From Glycomyces artemisiae (GTDB taxonomy: Bacteria > Actinomycetota > Actinomycetes > Mycobacteriales > Micromonosporaceae): DNA of 64,000 nucleotides. Shown in pieces: positions 25,804 to 34,379 of this stretch; the first letter of the stretch is position 1, and every line of letters begins with the position of its first letter. Location: assembly GCF_003002955.1 (NCBI RefSeq), contig NZ_PVTJ01000003.1:1-64000 (forward strand), written 5' to 3'. Position numbers and translations under genes: made by a program. The notes beneath the pieces are model-generated. The model was given only the letters and a program-made list of their open reading frames with translations, did not search any database and was not told the DNA's origin.

Positions 25804-25819
25804 GATAATTCGCATTATC
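25804..25819. promoter_or_regulatory. LacI-type operator candidate, site 1
   Basis: GATAATTCGCATTATC is a 14-of-16 palindrome, 24 bases upstream of the glycosidase start on the minus strand. Its centre TAATnCGnATTA recurs at 25916-25927. Confidence 0.55.
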
Positions 25820-25915
25820 TGCGAGTGCCGCTCATCGTGCCGGGCCGGACCTGGGCGTGTCAAGGGGTCTTGCGGATTTTGATGTTACGTATTATCGTTC
25901 CGAGGACCGCGCTGC

Positions 25916-25927
25916 TAATGCGCATTA
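25916..25927. promoter_or_regulatory. LacI-type operator candidate, site 2
   Basis: TAATGCGCATTA is a perfect 12-bp palindrome nine bases before the LacI start. A related half site (ATTATCG) lies near 25890. With site 1 it suits repression of both divergent units by the regulator at 25937. Confidence 0.55.
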
Positions 25928-25936
25928 TCGAGATCG

Positions 25937-26977
25937 ATGGGACAACGACAGATGACAGGGAAGCCCGGCAAGGTGACGCAGCGCGAGATCGCGCGCATCG
26001 CCGGAGTCAGCCAGACGACCGTCTCGATGGTGCTCAACGACCGGGACGGGTCGAACATCCGCATCCCCGACGCCACCCGCGAGCGCGTGCGCCGCGCCAT
26101 CGAGCAGTCGACGTACGTCGCCGACCCCGCCGCCCGCCGCCTCGCCGGACTCGATAACAAGATCCTCGGGGTCTTCACGTACGAGTCGGCGCTCAGCCCC
26201 GAGTCGATGGACTTCTACGGCCCGCTGCTCAACGGCATCGAGCGCGCCGCCGAGAGCCTCGGCTGCGACCTGCTGTTCTTCACCTCCTCCCCCGTCGAGG
26301 AGGGCCGCAGGCGCCTGTTCCACCGGAACACGCGGCTGCGCCTGGCCGACGGCTGCGTGCTGCTCGGCCAGCAGATGGACGGCGAGGACCTCGAACGGCT
26401 CGTCGCCGAGTCGTTCCCGTTCGTCGCGGTCGGCCGCCGCGACGAGACCGACGCGCCCGTGCCGTACGTGGGGATCGACTACGGCGCCCTCACCGGACGG
26501 CTGCTGGACCGCGCCGCAGAGCTCGGCCACGAGAAGGTCCTCTACCTGCACCGGGACCTGAACAGCCCCACCGCGAGGGACCGCCTCGCCGCGATCGGGC
26601 GGGCCCCCGGCGCGCTCGCCGTGGCGCCCTTCATCGTCGGCGACGACCTCTCGGACCTCCCGCAGGTCGTCGCCCGCTCCGGCGCGACCGCCGTGTTCGC
26701 CGAGGACGCGTTCCTCGTGGAGGACGCCGCCCTGGTCCTCGCCGACCCGAGCCTGTCGCTCGCGGCCCTCGCCGAAGTGCGCGGCCACCGCATCGGCGGC
26801 CGCACCCTCTCCGGCTTCCACACCCCGCGCCAGCAGGTCGCGGCCGAAGCGCTCGCGCTCCTCCAGCAGCTCATCTCCACGCCCGCGGAAGAGCACGGCG
26901 GCATCGAGATCCAGCGGCTCCTGCAAGGCGAGGTCGCGCTCGGCGAGACCCTCATCCTGCGCGGCGGCACCCGATGA
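25937..26977 (+). CDS. LacI-family transcriptional regulator
   Basis: A 346-residue regulator. HTH VTQREIARIAGVSQTTVSMVLND is at residues 13-35, with the hinge PAARRLAG near 57, then a sugar-binding domain. The longest start is ATG 25937, almost touching an operator and with no clear Shine-Dalgarno sequence; ATG 25952 is an alternative. Its stop overlaps the FAD oxidoreductase start (ATGA), so regulator, oxidoreductase and importer are one operon. It probably represses itself and the divergent GH-A hydrolase. Confidence 0.88.
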   Translation: MGQRQMTGKPGKVTQREIARIAGVSQTTVSMVLNDRDGSNIRIPDATRERVRRAIEQSTYVADPAARRLAGLDNKILGVFTYESALSPESMDFYGPLLNGIERAAESLGCDLLFFTSSPVEEGRRRLFHRNTRLRLADGCVLLGQQMDGEDLERLVAESFPFVAVGRRDETDAPVPYVGIDYGALTGRLLDRAAELGHEKVLYLHRDLNSPTARDRLAAIGRAPGALAVAPFIVGDDLSDLPQVVARSGATAVFAEDAFLVEDAALVLADPSLSLAALAEVRGHRIGGRTLSGFHTPRQQVAAEALALLQQLISTPAEEHGGIEIQRLLQGEVALGETLILRGGTR

Positions 26978-28578
26978 GGCGATTGCAGACCGACATCGCG
27001 GTCGTCGGCGGCGGGCTCGGCGGCGTCGCCGCGGCGCTCGCGGCCCTGCGCCGCGGCCGCCGGGTCGTGCTCTCCGAGGAGTACCCGTGGCTCGGCGGCC
27101 AGCTCACCAGCCAGGCCGTGCCGCCCGACGAACACGTCTGGGTCGAGCAGTTCGGGATCACCGCCACCTACCGGCGACTGCGCGAAGGCATCCGCGCGTA
27201 CTACCGCGACGCCTACCCGCTCACCGACGCCGCCCGCCGCGACCCGCAGCTCAACCCCGGGCGCGGGCGCGTCAGCCGCCTCTGCCACGAGCCGCGCGTG
27301 GCCCTCGCCGTCATCACGAAGATGCTCGCCCCGCACCTGTCGAGCGGGCGGCTCACCGTCCTCCAACCCCACGTGCCCGTCGCCGCCGAGACCGTCGACG
27401 GCCTCGTCCGATCGGTGACGCTGCGGCACCAGGACACCGGGGAGGACACCGTGGTGGAGGCGGCGTTCGTGCTCGACGCGACCGAGACCGGGGACCTGCT
27501 CCCCCTCACCGGCACCGCGTACGTCACCGGCGCCGAGGGCCGCGGCGAGACCGGCGAGCCCAGCGCCCCCGAGACCGCGGACCCGGCGAACATGCAGTCG
27601 ATCGCCTGGTGCTTCGTGTTCGACCACGTCGACGGGGACCACACGATCGAGCGGCCCGCCGACTACGACCACTGGCGCTCGCTCGCGCCGGAGTTCTGGG
27701 GCGACGCGATGCTGTCGTTCACCGCGCCCAGCCCGCGCACGCTCGAACCCGAGACCCGCACCTTCAACGTCAACCCGCCGTACGACACCGTCGGCGGCAA
27801 GGAGGCGCACGGCGACGACCCCGGCGACCTCGACCTGTGGGTGTTCCGCCGCATCGCCGCCCGCGAGACGTTCCTGCCCGGCAGCCTCGACAGCGACATC
27901 GTGCTCGCGAACTGGCCGCAGCTGGACTACCTGGGCGGCAACGTCATCGACACGCCCGACCGGGACGAGCACCTGCGCGCCGCCAAGGCCCAGTCGCGCT
28001 CGTTCGTGTACTGGCTCCAGACCGAGGCGCCCCGGCCCGACGGGGGGACCGGGTGGCCCGGGCTGCGCCTGCGCGGCGACGTCGTCGGCACCGACGACGG
28101 CTTCGCGCAGGCGCCGTACATCCGCGAGTCCCGCCGCATCCGCGCCATGCGCACGGTTGTCGAGCAGGACGTGGCCGTCGCCGTCCGCGGCCACGGCCGC
28201 CCGGCGACGTTCGAGGACTCCGTGGGCGTCGGCATGTACCGCATCGATCTGCACCCCTCCACCGGCGGCGACAACTACATCGACGTCGAGTGCGCCCCCT
28301 TCGAGATCCCGCTCGGGGCCCTCGTGCCGATCGAGACCCGCAACCTCCTGCCCGCCGCGAAGAACATCGGCACCACGCACATCACCAACGGCGCCTACCG
28401 GCTCCACCCCGTCGAGTGGAACGTCGGCGAATCCGCCGGCGAGCTCGCCGCGTTCTGCCTCGACCGCTCCCTGCACCCCGGGGACGTCCTCGCGAAACCC
28501 GAACTGGTCCGCCGGTTCCAGGCCGCCCTCACCGAGGCCGGCGTAGAAATCCACTGGCCCGAGATCATCGGCTACTAA
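26974..28578 (+). CDS. FAD-dependent oxidoreductase (FAD_oxidored family)
   Basis: A 534-residue flavoprotein. The Rossmann dinucleotide motif DIAVVGGGLGGVAAALAALRRG is at residues 7-28, followed by LSEEYPWLGGQLTSQAVPPDEH, which resembles FAD-binding oxidoreductases often found with carbohydrate clusters. A C-terminal NIGTTHITNGAYRLHPVEWNVGESAG segment closes the FAD site. No signal peptide is present, so it is cytoplasmic. It lies between the LacI gene (four-base overlap) and the sugar-binding protein (12-base gap). It probably oxidises the imported sugar or sugar derivative. The substrate is unknown. Confidence 0.78.
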   Translation: MRRLQTDIAVVGGGLGGVAAALAALRRGRRVVLSEEYPWLGGQLTSQAVPPDEHVWVEQFGITATYRRLREGIRAYYRDAYPLTDAARRDPQLNPGRGRVSRLCHEPRVALAVITKMLAPHLSSGRLTVLQPHVPVAAETVDGLVRSVTLRHQDTGEDTVVEAAFVLDATETGDLLPLTGTAYVTGAEGRGETGEPSAPETADPANMQSIAWCFVFDHVDGDHTIERPADYDHWRSLAPEFWGDAMLSFTAPSPRTLEPETRTFNVNPPYDTVGGKEAHGDDPGDLDLWVFRRIAARETFLPGSLDSDIVLANWPQLDYLGGNVIDTPDRDEHLRAAKAQSRSFVYWLQTEAPRPDGGTGWPGLRLRGDVVGTDDGFAQAPYIRESRRIRAMRTVVEQDVAVAVRGHGRPATFEDSVGVGMYRIDLHPSTGGDNYIDVECAPFEIPLGALVPIETRNLLPAAKNIGTTHITNGAYRLHPVEWNVGESAGELAAFCLDRSLHPGDVLAKPELVRRFQAALTEAGVEIHWPEIIGY

Positions 28579-28590
28579 AAGGAACACATC

Positions 28591-29850
28591 ATGCCCACGA
28601 CAGCAAAGAAGCTGGTCAGCGCCCTCGCATTGGGAACATTCGCGACCACGGCCGCCTGCGGCGGCACTGACGCCGCCACGGAGGACATCGAGCTGCGCAT
28701 GTCCGTCTGGACCTCCAACGAGGACCAGCTCGCGCTCTTCGACTCGATCGCCGACGCCTACATCGCCGACCACCCCGAGATCACGTCGATCACGTTCGAG
28801 AGCCTCCCGTTCGAGGAGTACAACACCACCCTGACCACGCAGATCGCGGGCGGCAACGCCCCCGACCTGGCGTGGATGGGCGACCTCTCGGCCGACCTCA
28901 TCGACTCCGGCGCACTGGTCCCCCTCACCGACGCCCTTGAAGGCACCGAAGGCTGGGACTACGGGGATCTGCTGCCGAGCGTCACCGGCGAGTTCAGTCG
29001 GGACGGCGAGCTGTACGCCTACCCGTTCTCCAACTCGCCCTTCGCCTTGTACGTGAACACCGACCTCCTCGCCGAGGCCGGGCAGACCTTCGACCCCGCG
29101 GGCCTCACCTGGGACAAGGTGTCCGAGATCGGCGCGGCCGTCCACGACGCCACCGGCAAGGGCGGCTTCGTCGTCAACGACTTCAACTACTCCTCCTGGA
29201 ACACCCTCGCCACGATCTGGACCGGGTTCGGCGCCACCGCCTGGGACACAGACGGCACCGAGTGCGGGTTCACCTCGCCTGAGATGACCGAGGCGTTCAC
29301 GTTCCTGCACAAGGCGATCTACACCGACGAGTCGATGCCCGGCCCCGGCACGACCGCCGACTTCTTCGCCGGCGACGCGGCCTTCGCCGTCGCGCAGGTC
29401 TCGCGCGCCGGGAACCTCGACGGGTCCTTCGCGTACGACATCGCGCCGCTGCCCGCGGGCCCCGCGGGCGACTACTCGGTGATCGGCCAGGCCGGCATGG
29501 GCGTCCTCGCCTCCAGCCCGAACGCGGAGGCGGCCACCGGGTTCCTCGCGTACCTGACGAACCCCGAGAACGCGGCGCAGCTCGCCCAGTACTTCCCGCC
29601 GCCGCGCCAGTCGCTCCTGACCGGCGAGGCGCTCGCGGCCAACAACGAGAAGTTCACGGCCGAGCAGCTCCAGACCGTCGTGGTCGACCAGATCGCCGAC
29701 GCGGTAACGCTGCCGAACCACACGAACCCGGCCGAGATCGCACAGAAGGCGAAGACCGAGCTCGACGCGATGTGGGCGCCCGACGCCGACATCCCGGGCG
29801 TGCTCGCCTCGGTGTGCTCGGCCGTCGACCCGCTGCTGGTCGCGAAGTAA
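28591..29850 (+). CDS. Sugar ABC transporter substrate-binding lipoprotein
   Basis: A 419-residue solute-binding protein with signal peptide and lipobox TAAC (about residue 24). The mature part starts DIELRMSVWTSNEDQLALFDS and follows the family 1 (CUT1) pattern, with a ligand-site aromatic stretch (FNYSSWNTLATIWTGFG, near 192). AAAAGGA precedes the ATG. The TAA overlaps the permease ATG (TAATG). It belongs to the LacI/FAD-oxidoreductase operon. Confidence 0.88.
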   Translation: MPTTAKKLVSALALGTFATTAACGGTDAATEDIELRMSVWTSNEDQLALFDSIADAYIADHPEITSITFESLPFEEYNTTLTTQIAGGNAPDLAWMGDLSADLIDSGALVPLTDALEGTEGWDYGDLLPSVTGEFSRDGELYAYPFSNSPFALYVNTDLLAEAGQTFDPAGLTWDKVSEIGAAVHDATGKGGFVVNDFNYSSWNTLATIWTGFGATAWDTDGTECGFTSPEMTEAFTFLHKAIYTDESMPGPGTTADFFAGDAAFAVAQVSRAGNLDGSFAYDIAPLPAGPAGDYSVIGQAGMGVLASSPNAEAATGFLAYLTNPENAAQLAQYFPPPRQSLLTGEALAANNEKFTAEQLQTVVVDQIADAVTLPNHTNPAEIAQKAKTELDAMWAPDADIPGVLASVCSAVDPLLVAK

Positions 29851-30803
29851 TGGCGGTCGGGACCCGACCCGCTCCCGGGGCGGCCGCGGCCGCCCCGGGA
29901 GCTCCCGCGCGGCCCCGGCGGTGGTGGACGATGGGCCGCGCCGACGCGGCGACGGGCTACCTGTTCATCGCGCCGCAGCTGGTCGGCGTGCTGGTGTTCG
30001 TGATCGTTCCGGTGGGGCTGGCGATCTGGTACAGCCTCAACGACTGGAACATCTTCACCGGCCAGCTGACGTACGTCGGCGGCGGCAACTACCAGGCGGC
30101 CCTTGACGACCCGGCGCTGCCGAGCGTGCTCGGCGCGACCGCGGTGTTCTCCGGGGGCGTGGTGGCGCTGAACATCGTGCTGGGCCTGGCGCTCGCGGTG
30201 ATGCTCAACCGGCGCTTCAAGGGCGCGGTGCTGTTCCGGACGCTGTTCTTCTCGCCCGTAGTGGTCTCGGTGGTCGCCTGGACCCTGGTGTGGGGCTTCC
30301 TGCTCCAGGACAACGGCGGCGTCAACGGGGTCCTCGCGCTGGTCGGCGTGGACGGCCCGAACTGGCTCCAGAACGGCCCGACCGCGATGGTCGCGGTGAC
30401 GTTCACGCAGGTGGTGCGCAGCGTCGGCATCAACATGGTCCTGTTCCTGGCGGCGCTGCAAGGGGTCCCCGGGGAGCTGTACGAGGCCGCGCGCCTCGAC
30501 GGCGCGGACCCGCGGCGGATCTTCTTCCGGATCACCCTGCCGCTCATCTCGCCGACGCTGCTGCTGACGGCGATCATCACGATCGTCGGGGCGCTCCAGT
30601 CGTTCGCGCAGATCGCGGTGCTCACCGAGGGCGGGCCGGGGCTGTCGACGACGGTGCTCGTCTACTACGTGTTCCAGCAGGCGTTCAGCTTCAACGACAT
30701 CGGGTACGGTTCGACGCTCGCGCTGATGCTCCTCACGTTCGTGATGGTGCTGACGGTGATCCAGTGGCAGCTGCGCAGGAAGTGGGTGTTCTATGAGGAC
30801 TGA
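29850..30803 (+). CDS. Carbohydrate ABC transporter permease (MalF type)
   Basis: A 317-residue permease with an Ala/Pro/Arg-rich N-terminus, six transmembrane segments (first: GYLFIAPQLVGVLVFVIV) and an EAA loop (EAARLDGAD). ATG 29850 shares a base with the binding-protein stop codon. An upstream in-frame start is inside the previous gene and lacks similarity. It ends 11 bases into the next permease gene. Confidence 0.9.
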   Translation: MAVGTRPAPGAAAAAPGAPARPRRWWTMGRADAATGYLFIAPQLVGVLVFVIVPVGLAIWYSLNDWNIFTGQLTYVGGGNYQAALDDPALPSVLGATAVFSGGVVALNIVLGLALAVMLNRRFKGAVLFRTLFFSPVVVSVVAWTLVWGFLLQDNGGVNGVLALVGVDGPNWLQNGPTAMVAVTFTQVVRSVGINMVLFLAALQGVPGELYEAARLDGADPRRIFFRITLPLISPTLLLTAIITIVGALQSFAQIAVLTEGGPGLSTTVLVYYVFQQAFSFNDIGYGSTLALMLLTFVMVLTVIQWQLRRKWVFYED

Positions 30804-31653
30804 GACCGCGCCGCGGCCGTTCGGTCCGCTCGCGCGCCGGATCGCGCTGTACGCCGCGCTGATCGTGCTGGCCGCGCCGTTCGTGATCCCCACGCTGTGG
30901 ATGGTCGCCTCGTCGTTCAAGCCGCTGAGCGAGATCTTCGCGTCGCCGCCGTCGTTCTTCACCGACTCCCCCACGGCCGCGGCCTACGGCGAGGCGTTCG
31001 CGTTCCAGCCGTTCGCGCGGCAGTACTTCAACAGCGTGTACATCGCGCTCGTGGTGACGCTCATCGTGCTGCTGGTGTCGGGGCTCGCCGGGTACGCGTT
31101 CGCGCGCATCCGCTTCCCCGGCCGGAACCTGCTGTTCGTGGTGGTGCTCATCGGCCTGCTCGTGCCGAGCGAGGTGACGATCGTGCCGCTGTTCCAGATG
31201 TTCAAGCAGGCGGGGATGGTGAACACGCACTGGCCGCTGATCCTGGTGACCGCGTTCGCGGCGCCGTGCGTGCTCGCGACGTTCATCATGCGGCAGTTCT
31301 TCATCGCGCTGCCGGTGGAGCTGGAGGAGGCCGCGCGCCTGGACGGCCTGGGCCGCTTCGGGATCTGGCGGCGTATCTGCCTGCCTTTGGCGCGGCCCGC
31401 GCTGTCGGCGGTGGCGATCCTGACGTTCCTGTCCTCGTGGAACCTGTACCTGGAGCCGACGGTGTACCTGACGTCGCCGGAGCTGTTCACGCTCCCGCAG
31501 GCGCTCACCCGGTTCACCGACCCCTATGGCGGGGAGATGTGGAACACCCAGCTCGCGGCGGCGACGATGACCGTCGTCCCGGTCCTGGTGGTCTTCCTGA
31601 TCGCGCAGCGCCAGTTCGTGGAGAGCCTGGCCCACTCGGGGCTCAAGGGTTAA
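30793..31653 (+). CDS. Carbohydrate ABC transporter permease (MalG type)
   Basis: A 286-residue MalG-like permease with six transmembrane segments and an EAA loop (EEAARLDGLG). It overlaps the MalF partner by 11 bases and the convergent DUF89 gene by four. It completes a binding protein plus two permeases without ATPase. Confidence 0.9.
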   Translation: MRTETAPRPFGPLARRIALYAALIVLAAPFVIPTLWMVASSFKPLSEIFASPPSFFTDSPTAAAYGEAFAFQPFARQYFNSVYIALVVTLIVLLVSGLAGYAFARIRFPGRNLLFVVVLIGLLVPSEVTIVPLFQMFKQAGMVNTHWPLILVTAFAAPCVLATFIMRQFFIALPVELEEAARLDGLGRFGIWRRICLPLARPALSAVAILTFLSSWNLYLEPTVYLTSPELFTLPQALTRFTDPYGGEMWNTQLAAATMTVVPVLVVFLIAQRQFVESLAHSGLKG

Positions 31654-32819
31654 GCCTTCACCTGGATGAAGGCGCGGGTGCCGGTGAGGCGCCAGTCGGG
31701 CGCGTCGGCGTCGAGCTTCGCGAGGCGGGCGGGGTCGACGCCGACGGCCAGGTCGGACTTGGCGGTCCGCAGGGCCGCCACCGGGCCCGGGAAGTACCCG
31801 GCGGCCTGCGCGAAGGGGGTCGTCGGGTCCCATTGCCGGTCGCCCACGAGGCGGCGGTAGTTCAGGTCGCCCTTGAGGATCACGAGCTTCGCGGCCGCGA
31901 ACTCCTCGGCGAGGTCCGAGGGCAGGGTCCGGTAGTCGGTGGGGTGGACGTACGCGCCGTGGGACCGCAGCCGCAGCCAGCCGAGCCGGATCGCGTCCCG
32001 CAGGCGCCCGGCGAGGTCGCGCACGGCCTGGTGCGGGTCGCGGTCGAGGGCGTCGAGCGTGTCCACGACGTCGCGGCCGGTCGCGTCGGAGACGAAGTAC
32101 GGGTGCGGCTTGAGGTGCAGCTCGACGGGCCCGGTGCCGGTCTCCAGCAGGTGGTCCACGAGCGCGAGGTCGGCGGTGATCTCGCGTCCGGCGTTGTCGG
32201 CGACCACGATGACGGGGGCGTCGCCGGGCGCGTCGGCCAGCGCCCACAGTGCGTCGGAGTCGTCGGCGACGAGGTCGCCGTTGGCGGTGTCGGCGTCGGG
32301 GTTGTTCGTGCGGAAGCCCAGGTCGGCCTGGTTGCCCCAGAGGGCGGCGAGGAGGAGGGCGCGGCGGCGGTCGTCGGGCGCGGCGCCTTCGAGCGAGGCG
32401 TAGGCGTCGAGGTCGGTGCGCAGTTCGGGGCCGTCGAGCTGGGCGCGCTTCTGGGGCGCGAAGGGGTCGACGCCGCACCAGGGGCTCTCGTAGTGGTGGA
32501 ACTCGACGGCGCGGAGGAGGCGCCGGTAGAAGTACGCCTCGGCCCACAGGAACGGCAGGGAGTCCCAGGGGCGGCCCGCGTGGGCGGCGATTTCGAGGTG
32601 CCAGGTGTGGATTTCCGGGCCGCCGGGGGTGCGGGGCGGGACGGTTCCGGCGAGGGACTCGGCGAGGAGCGCTTCGAGGGCCTCGGCGATGTGCGGCGGG
32701 TAGGGGTGGTCGGCGAGGAGGTTGGCGATGAGCACGGGGTGGCGCTCGTGGAAGACCGACCGGCTGAAGGAGCCGGGCCGGTCGATGCCGATGTGCGGGG
32801 GCAGGTCGGGCACGTCCAC
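31650..32819 (-). CDS. DUF89/ARMT1-family damage-control phosphatase
   Basis: A 389-residue protein with DUF89/ARMT1 metal-site motifs: LLAALWGNQADLGFR (near 165), VVADNAGREITADLALVDHLL (near 215) and LVILKGDLNYRRLVGD (near 325). Members hydrolyse sugar phosphates and related damaged metabolites using Mn or Co. The start is uncertain: GTG 32819 is given, GTG 32813 has the better spacing (eight bases) from GGAG. It lies between two sugar-importer operons, convergent with the first and divergent from the second, so it may prevent build-up of phosphorylated sugar by-products. That role is inference. Confidence 0.75.
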   Translation of the reverse strand: MDVPDLPPHIGIDRPGSFSRSVFHERHPVLIANLLADHPYPPHIAEALEALLAESLAGTVPPRTPGGPEIHTWHLEIAAHAGRPWDSLPFLWAEAYFYRRLLRAVEFHHYESPWCGVDPFAPQKRAQLDGPELRTDLDAYASLEGAAPDDRRRALLLAALWGNQADLGFRTNNPDADTANGDLVADDSDALWALADAPGDAPVIVVADNAGREITADLALVDHLLETGTGPVELHLKPHPYFVSDATGRDVVDTLDALDRDPHQAVRDLAGRLRDAIRLGWLRLRSHGAYVHPTDYRTLPSDLAEEFAAAKLVILKGDLNYRRLVGDRQWDPTTPFAQAAGYFPGPVAALRTAKSDLAVGVDPARLAKLDADAPDWRLTGTRAFIQVKA

Positions 32820-32925
32820 CACTCCGTTCGCTCGCGGTACGCGGCAATGATGCCATCCCGTGGTGCGGTGTTGTGCGGCCGTTCGGACGTCCGTGTCCCC
32901 CTTGGGTTGTGACGCACTGCATCTT

Positions 32926-32946
32926 ACCGATAACACTTTTATCGGT
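32926..32946. promoter_or_regulatory. Operator candidate of the GH35 operon
   Basis: ACCGATAA-N5-TTATCGGT is a perfect 8-bp dyad. A second small dyad ATCTA-TGGGT-TAGAT lies at 33013-33027. They are the main structures in the 271-base AT-rich gap between the DUF89 start and the binding-protein gene. TTGTGA (32908) and GATAAC with 16 bases between could be a promoter under the first dyad. The ROK regulator at 38820 is the likely binder. Confidence 0.5.
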
Positions 32947-33090
32947 CAATCGGTCCCCCACCTGGGGCGACGTTGCTCGAATTGTTATCTACGCCGGTCT
33001 ATCCAACCATTTATCTATGGGTTAGATTTACCCCCGTCTCAACCCCGTGCCGACGGTGTAGTCGGCGCAAGACCGAGGAAGGCCGAGACA

Positions 33091-34365
33091 ATGGAGAACA
33101 AGATTCGCCGGCGCACACTGGTCCAGGCCGCGGCCACCGCGGGCGTCGCGGTTCCCGTCCTTGCGGCGTGCGGAGGCGGCGACGACGACGGCAACGGCCC
33201 CCTGAAGATGGTCGTCTGGGGCGGCGACCTCGACAAGGAGACCTACCAGGCCCGCATCGACTTGTTCGAGAAGGCGAACCCCGACGTCAAGATCGAGCTC
33301 CAGCTGATCCCCTCGGACCAGTACGAGCAGAAGGTCCAGACGATGATCGCCGGCGGCGACGGCCCCGACATCATGCAGGTCGCCGAGGGCGTCAACACCT
33401 ACTCTTCGAAGAGCCAGATCCTGCCGCTCGACGACTACGCCAAGGACGCCGGCCTCGACCTGGAGGAGCGCTTCGGCGCCGTCGGCACCCTCTACAGCTA
33501 CGAGGACAAGGTCTACGCGATCCCCGACCGCTCCGGCGCGATGATCGTCTACTACAACAAGGACCTCTTCGACGCCGCGGGCGTCGAGTACCCGACCGCC
33601 GAGTGGACCCAGGAGGACGCCCAGGCGGCCATGGAGAAGCTGACTATCTCGGGCACCCAGTGGGGCTACGGCGGCGCCGGCTGGTGGCCGCAGTGGTGGT
33701 CCTTCGCCTACCAGAACGGCGGGCAGATCATCGACGACTCGGGCCAGCCGACCGCGAACTCGCCCGAGGTCGTCAAGGCCCTCCAGTGGGCGAACGACCT
33801 GGCGCACAAGGACCACGTCGTGCCGACCGCCGCCGAGTACGCGGACATGGGCCCGGACATGGGCGGCGACCCGGCCTTCGCGGCGCAGAAGGTCGCGATC
33901 AACACGACCGGCTTCTGGGCCATCGGCGGCCTCCTCGAAGTGGACTTCAACTGGGACATCGCGCCGCTGTGGCGCGGCGCCGACCAGGCCGTCTCGGCCT
34001 TCGGCTCAGGCCTGGCGATCTCCCGCGACTGCAAGAACCCCGAGCGCGCGTTCAAGGCGATCGAGTTCCTGACGAGCGCCGACGCGCAGGAGGTCATCAT
34101 CGACAAGGCCCAGGACGTCCCGGCCAACCTCGAAGTGCAGCAGTCCGACGCGTTCCTGACCCCGTCGTGGGCCACCAAGCCCCTGAACATGGCCGCGTTC
34201 GGCGAGTCCGCGGACTTCATCTTCCGCGCGCCGTTCATCCCGCAGTGGAACGAGATGCAGGCGGCCTTCGACGACAACCTGGGCACTTTCTGGAACGAGG
34301 GCGGCGACGCCCAGACCGAGCTGGACAAGATCCAGACGCAGCTCGAATCGATCATCACCGATTAA
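33091..34365 (+). CDS. Sugar ABC transporter substrate-binding lipoprotein
   Basis: A 424-residue family 1 binding protein. The N-terminus MENKIRRRTLVQAAATAG continues to a lipobox LAAC followed by a Gly/Asp-rich linker. The mature part starts LKMVVWGGDLDKETYQ. ATG 33091 follows GAGGAAGG; the longer frame runs into the operator region. It is the first gene of the operon binding protein - permease - permease - GH35 - ROK. With a beta-galactosidase downstream, galacto-oligosaccharides are the likely cargo. Confidence 0.9.
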   Translation: MENKIRRRTLVQAAATAGVAVPVLAACGGGDDDGNGPLKMVVWGGDLDKETYQARIDLFEKANPDVKIELQLIPSDQYEQKVQTMIAGGDGPDIMQVAEGVNTYSSKSQILPLDDYAKDAGLDLEERFGAVGTLYSYEDKVYAIPDRSGAMIVYYNKDLFDAAGVEYPTAEWTQEDAQAAMEKLTISGTQWGYGGAGWWPQWWSFAYQNGGQIIDDSGQPTANSPEVVKALQWANDLAHKDHVVPTAAEYADMGPDMGGDPAFAAQKVAINTTGFWAIGGLLEVDFNWDIAPLWRGADQAVSAFGSGLAISRDCKNPERAFKAIEFLTSADAQEVIIDKAQDVPANLEVQQSDAFLTPSWATKPLNMAAFGESADFIFRAPFIPQWNEMQAAFDDNLGTFWNEGGDAQTELDKIQTQLESIITD

Positions 34366-34379
34366 TTAGGGCCTCAACG

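Noticed and set aside
26542-29721. Very long antisense open frames (for example 26542-29721 minus, 22541-25765 plus, 36558-40046 plus)
   Set aside because: They follow codon position bias of the real genes in GC-rich DNA, have Arg/Pro/Gly- or Val/Leu/Glu-rich translations without domain motifs, and lack ribosome binding sites.
32860-33090. Longer N-terminus of the binding protein at 33091
   Set aside because: It would translate through the ACCGATAA dyad and promoter and would bury the lipoprotein signal.
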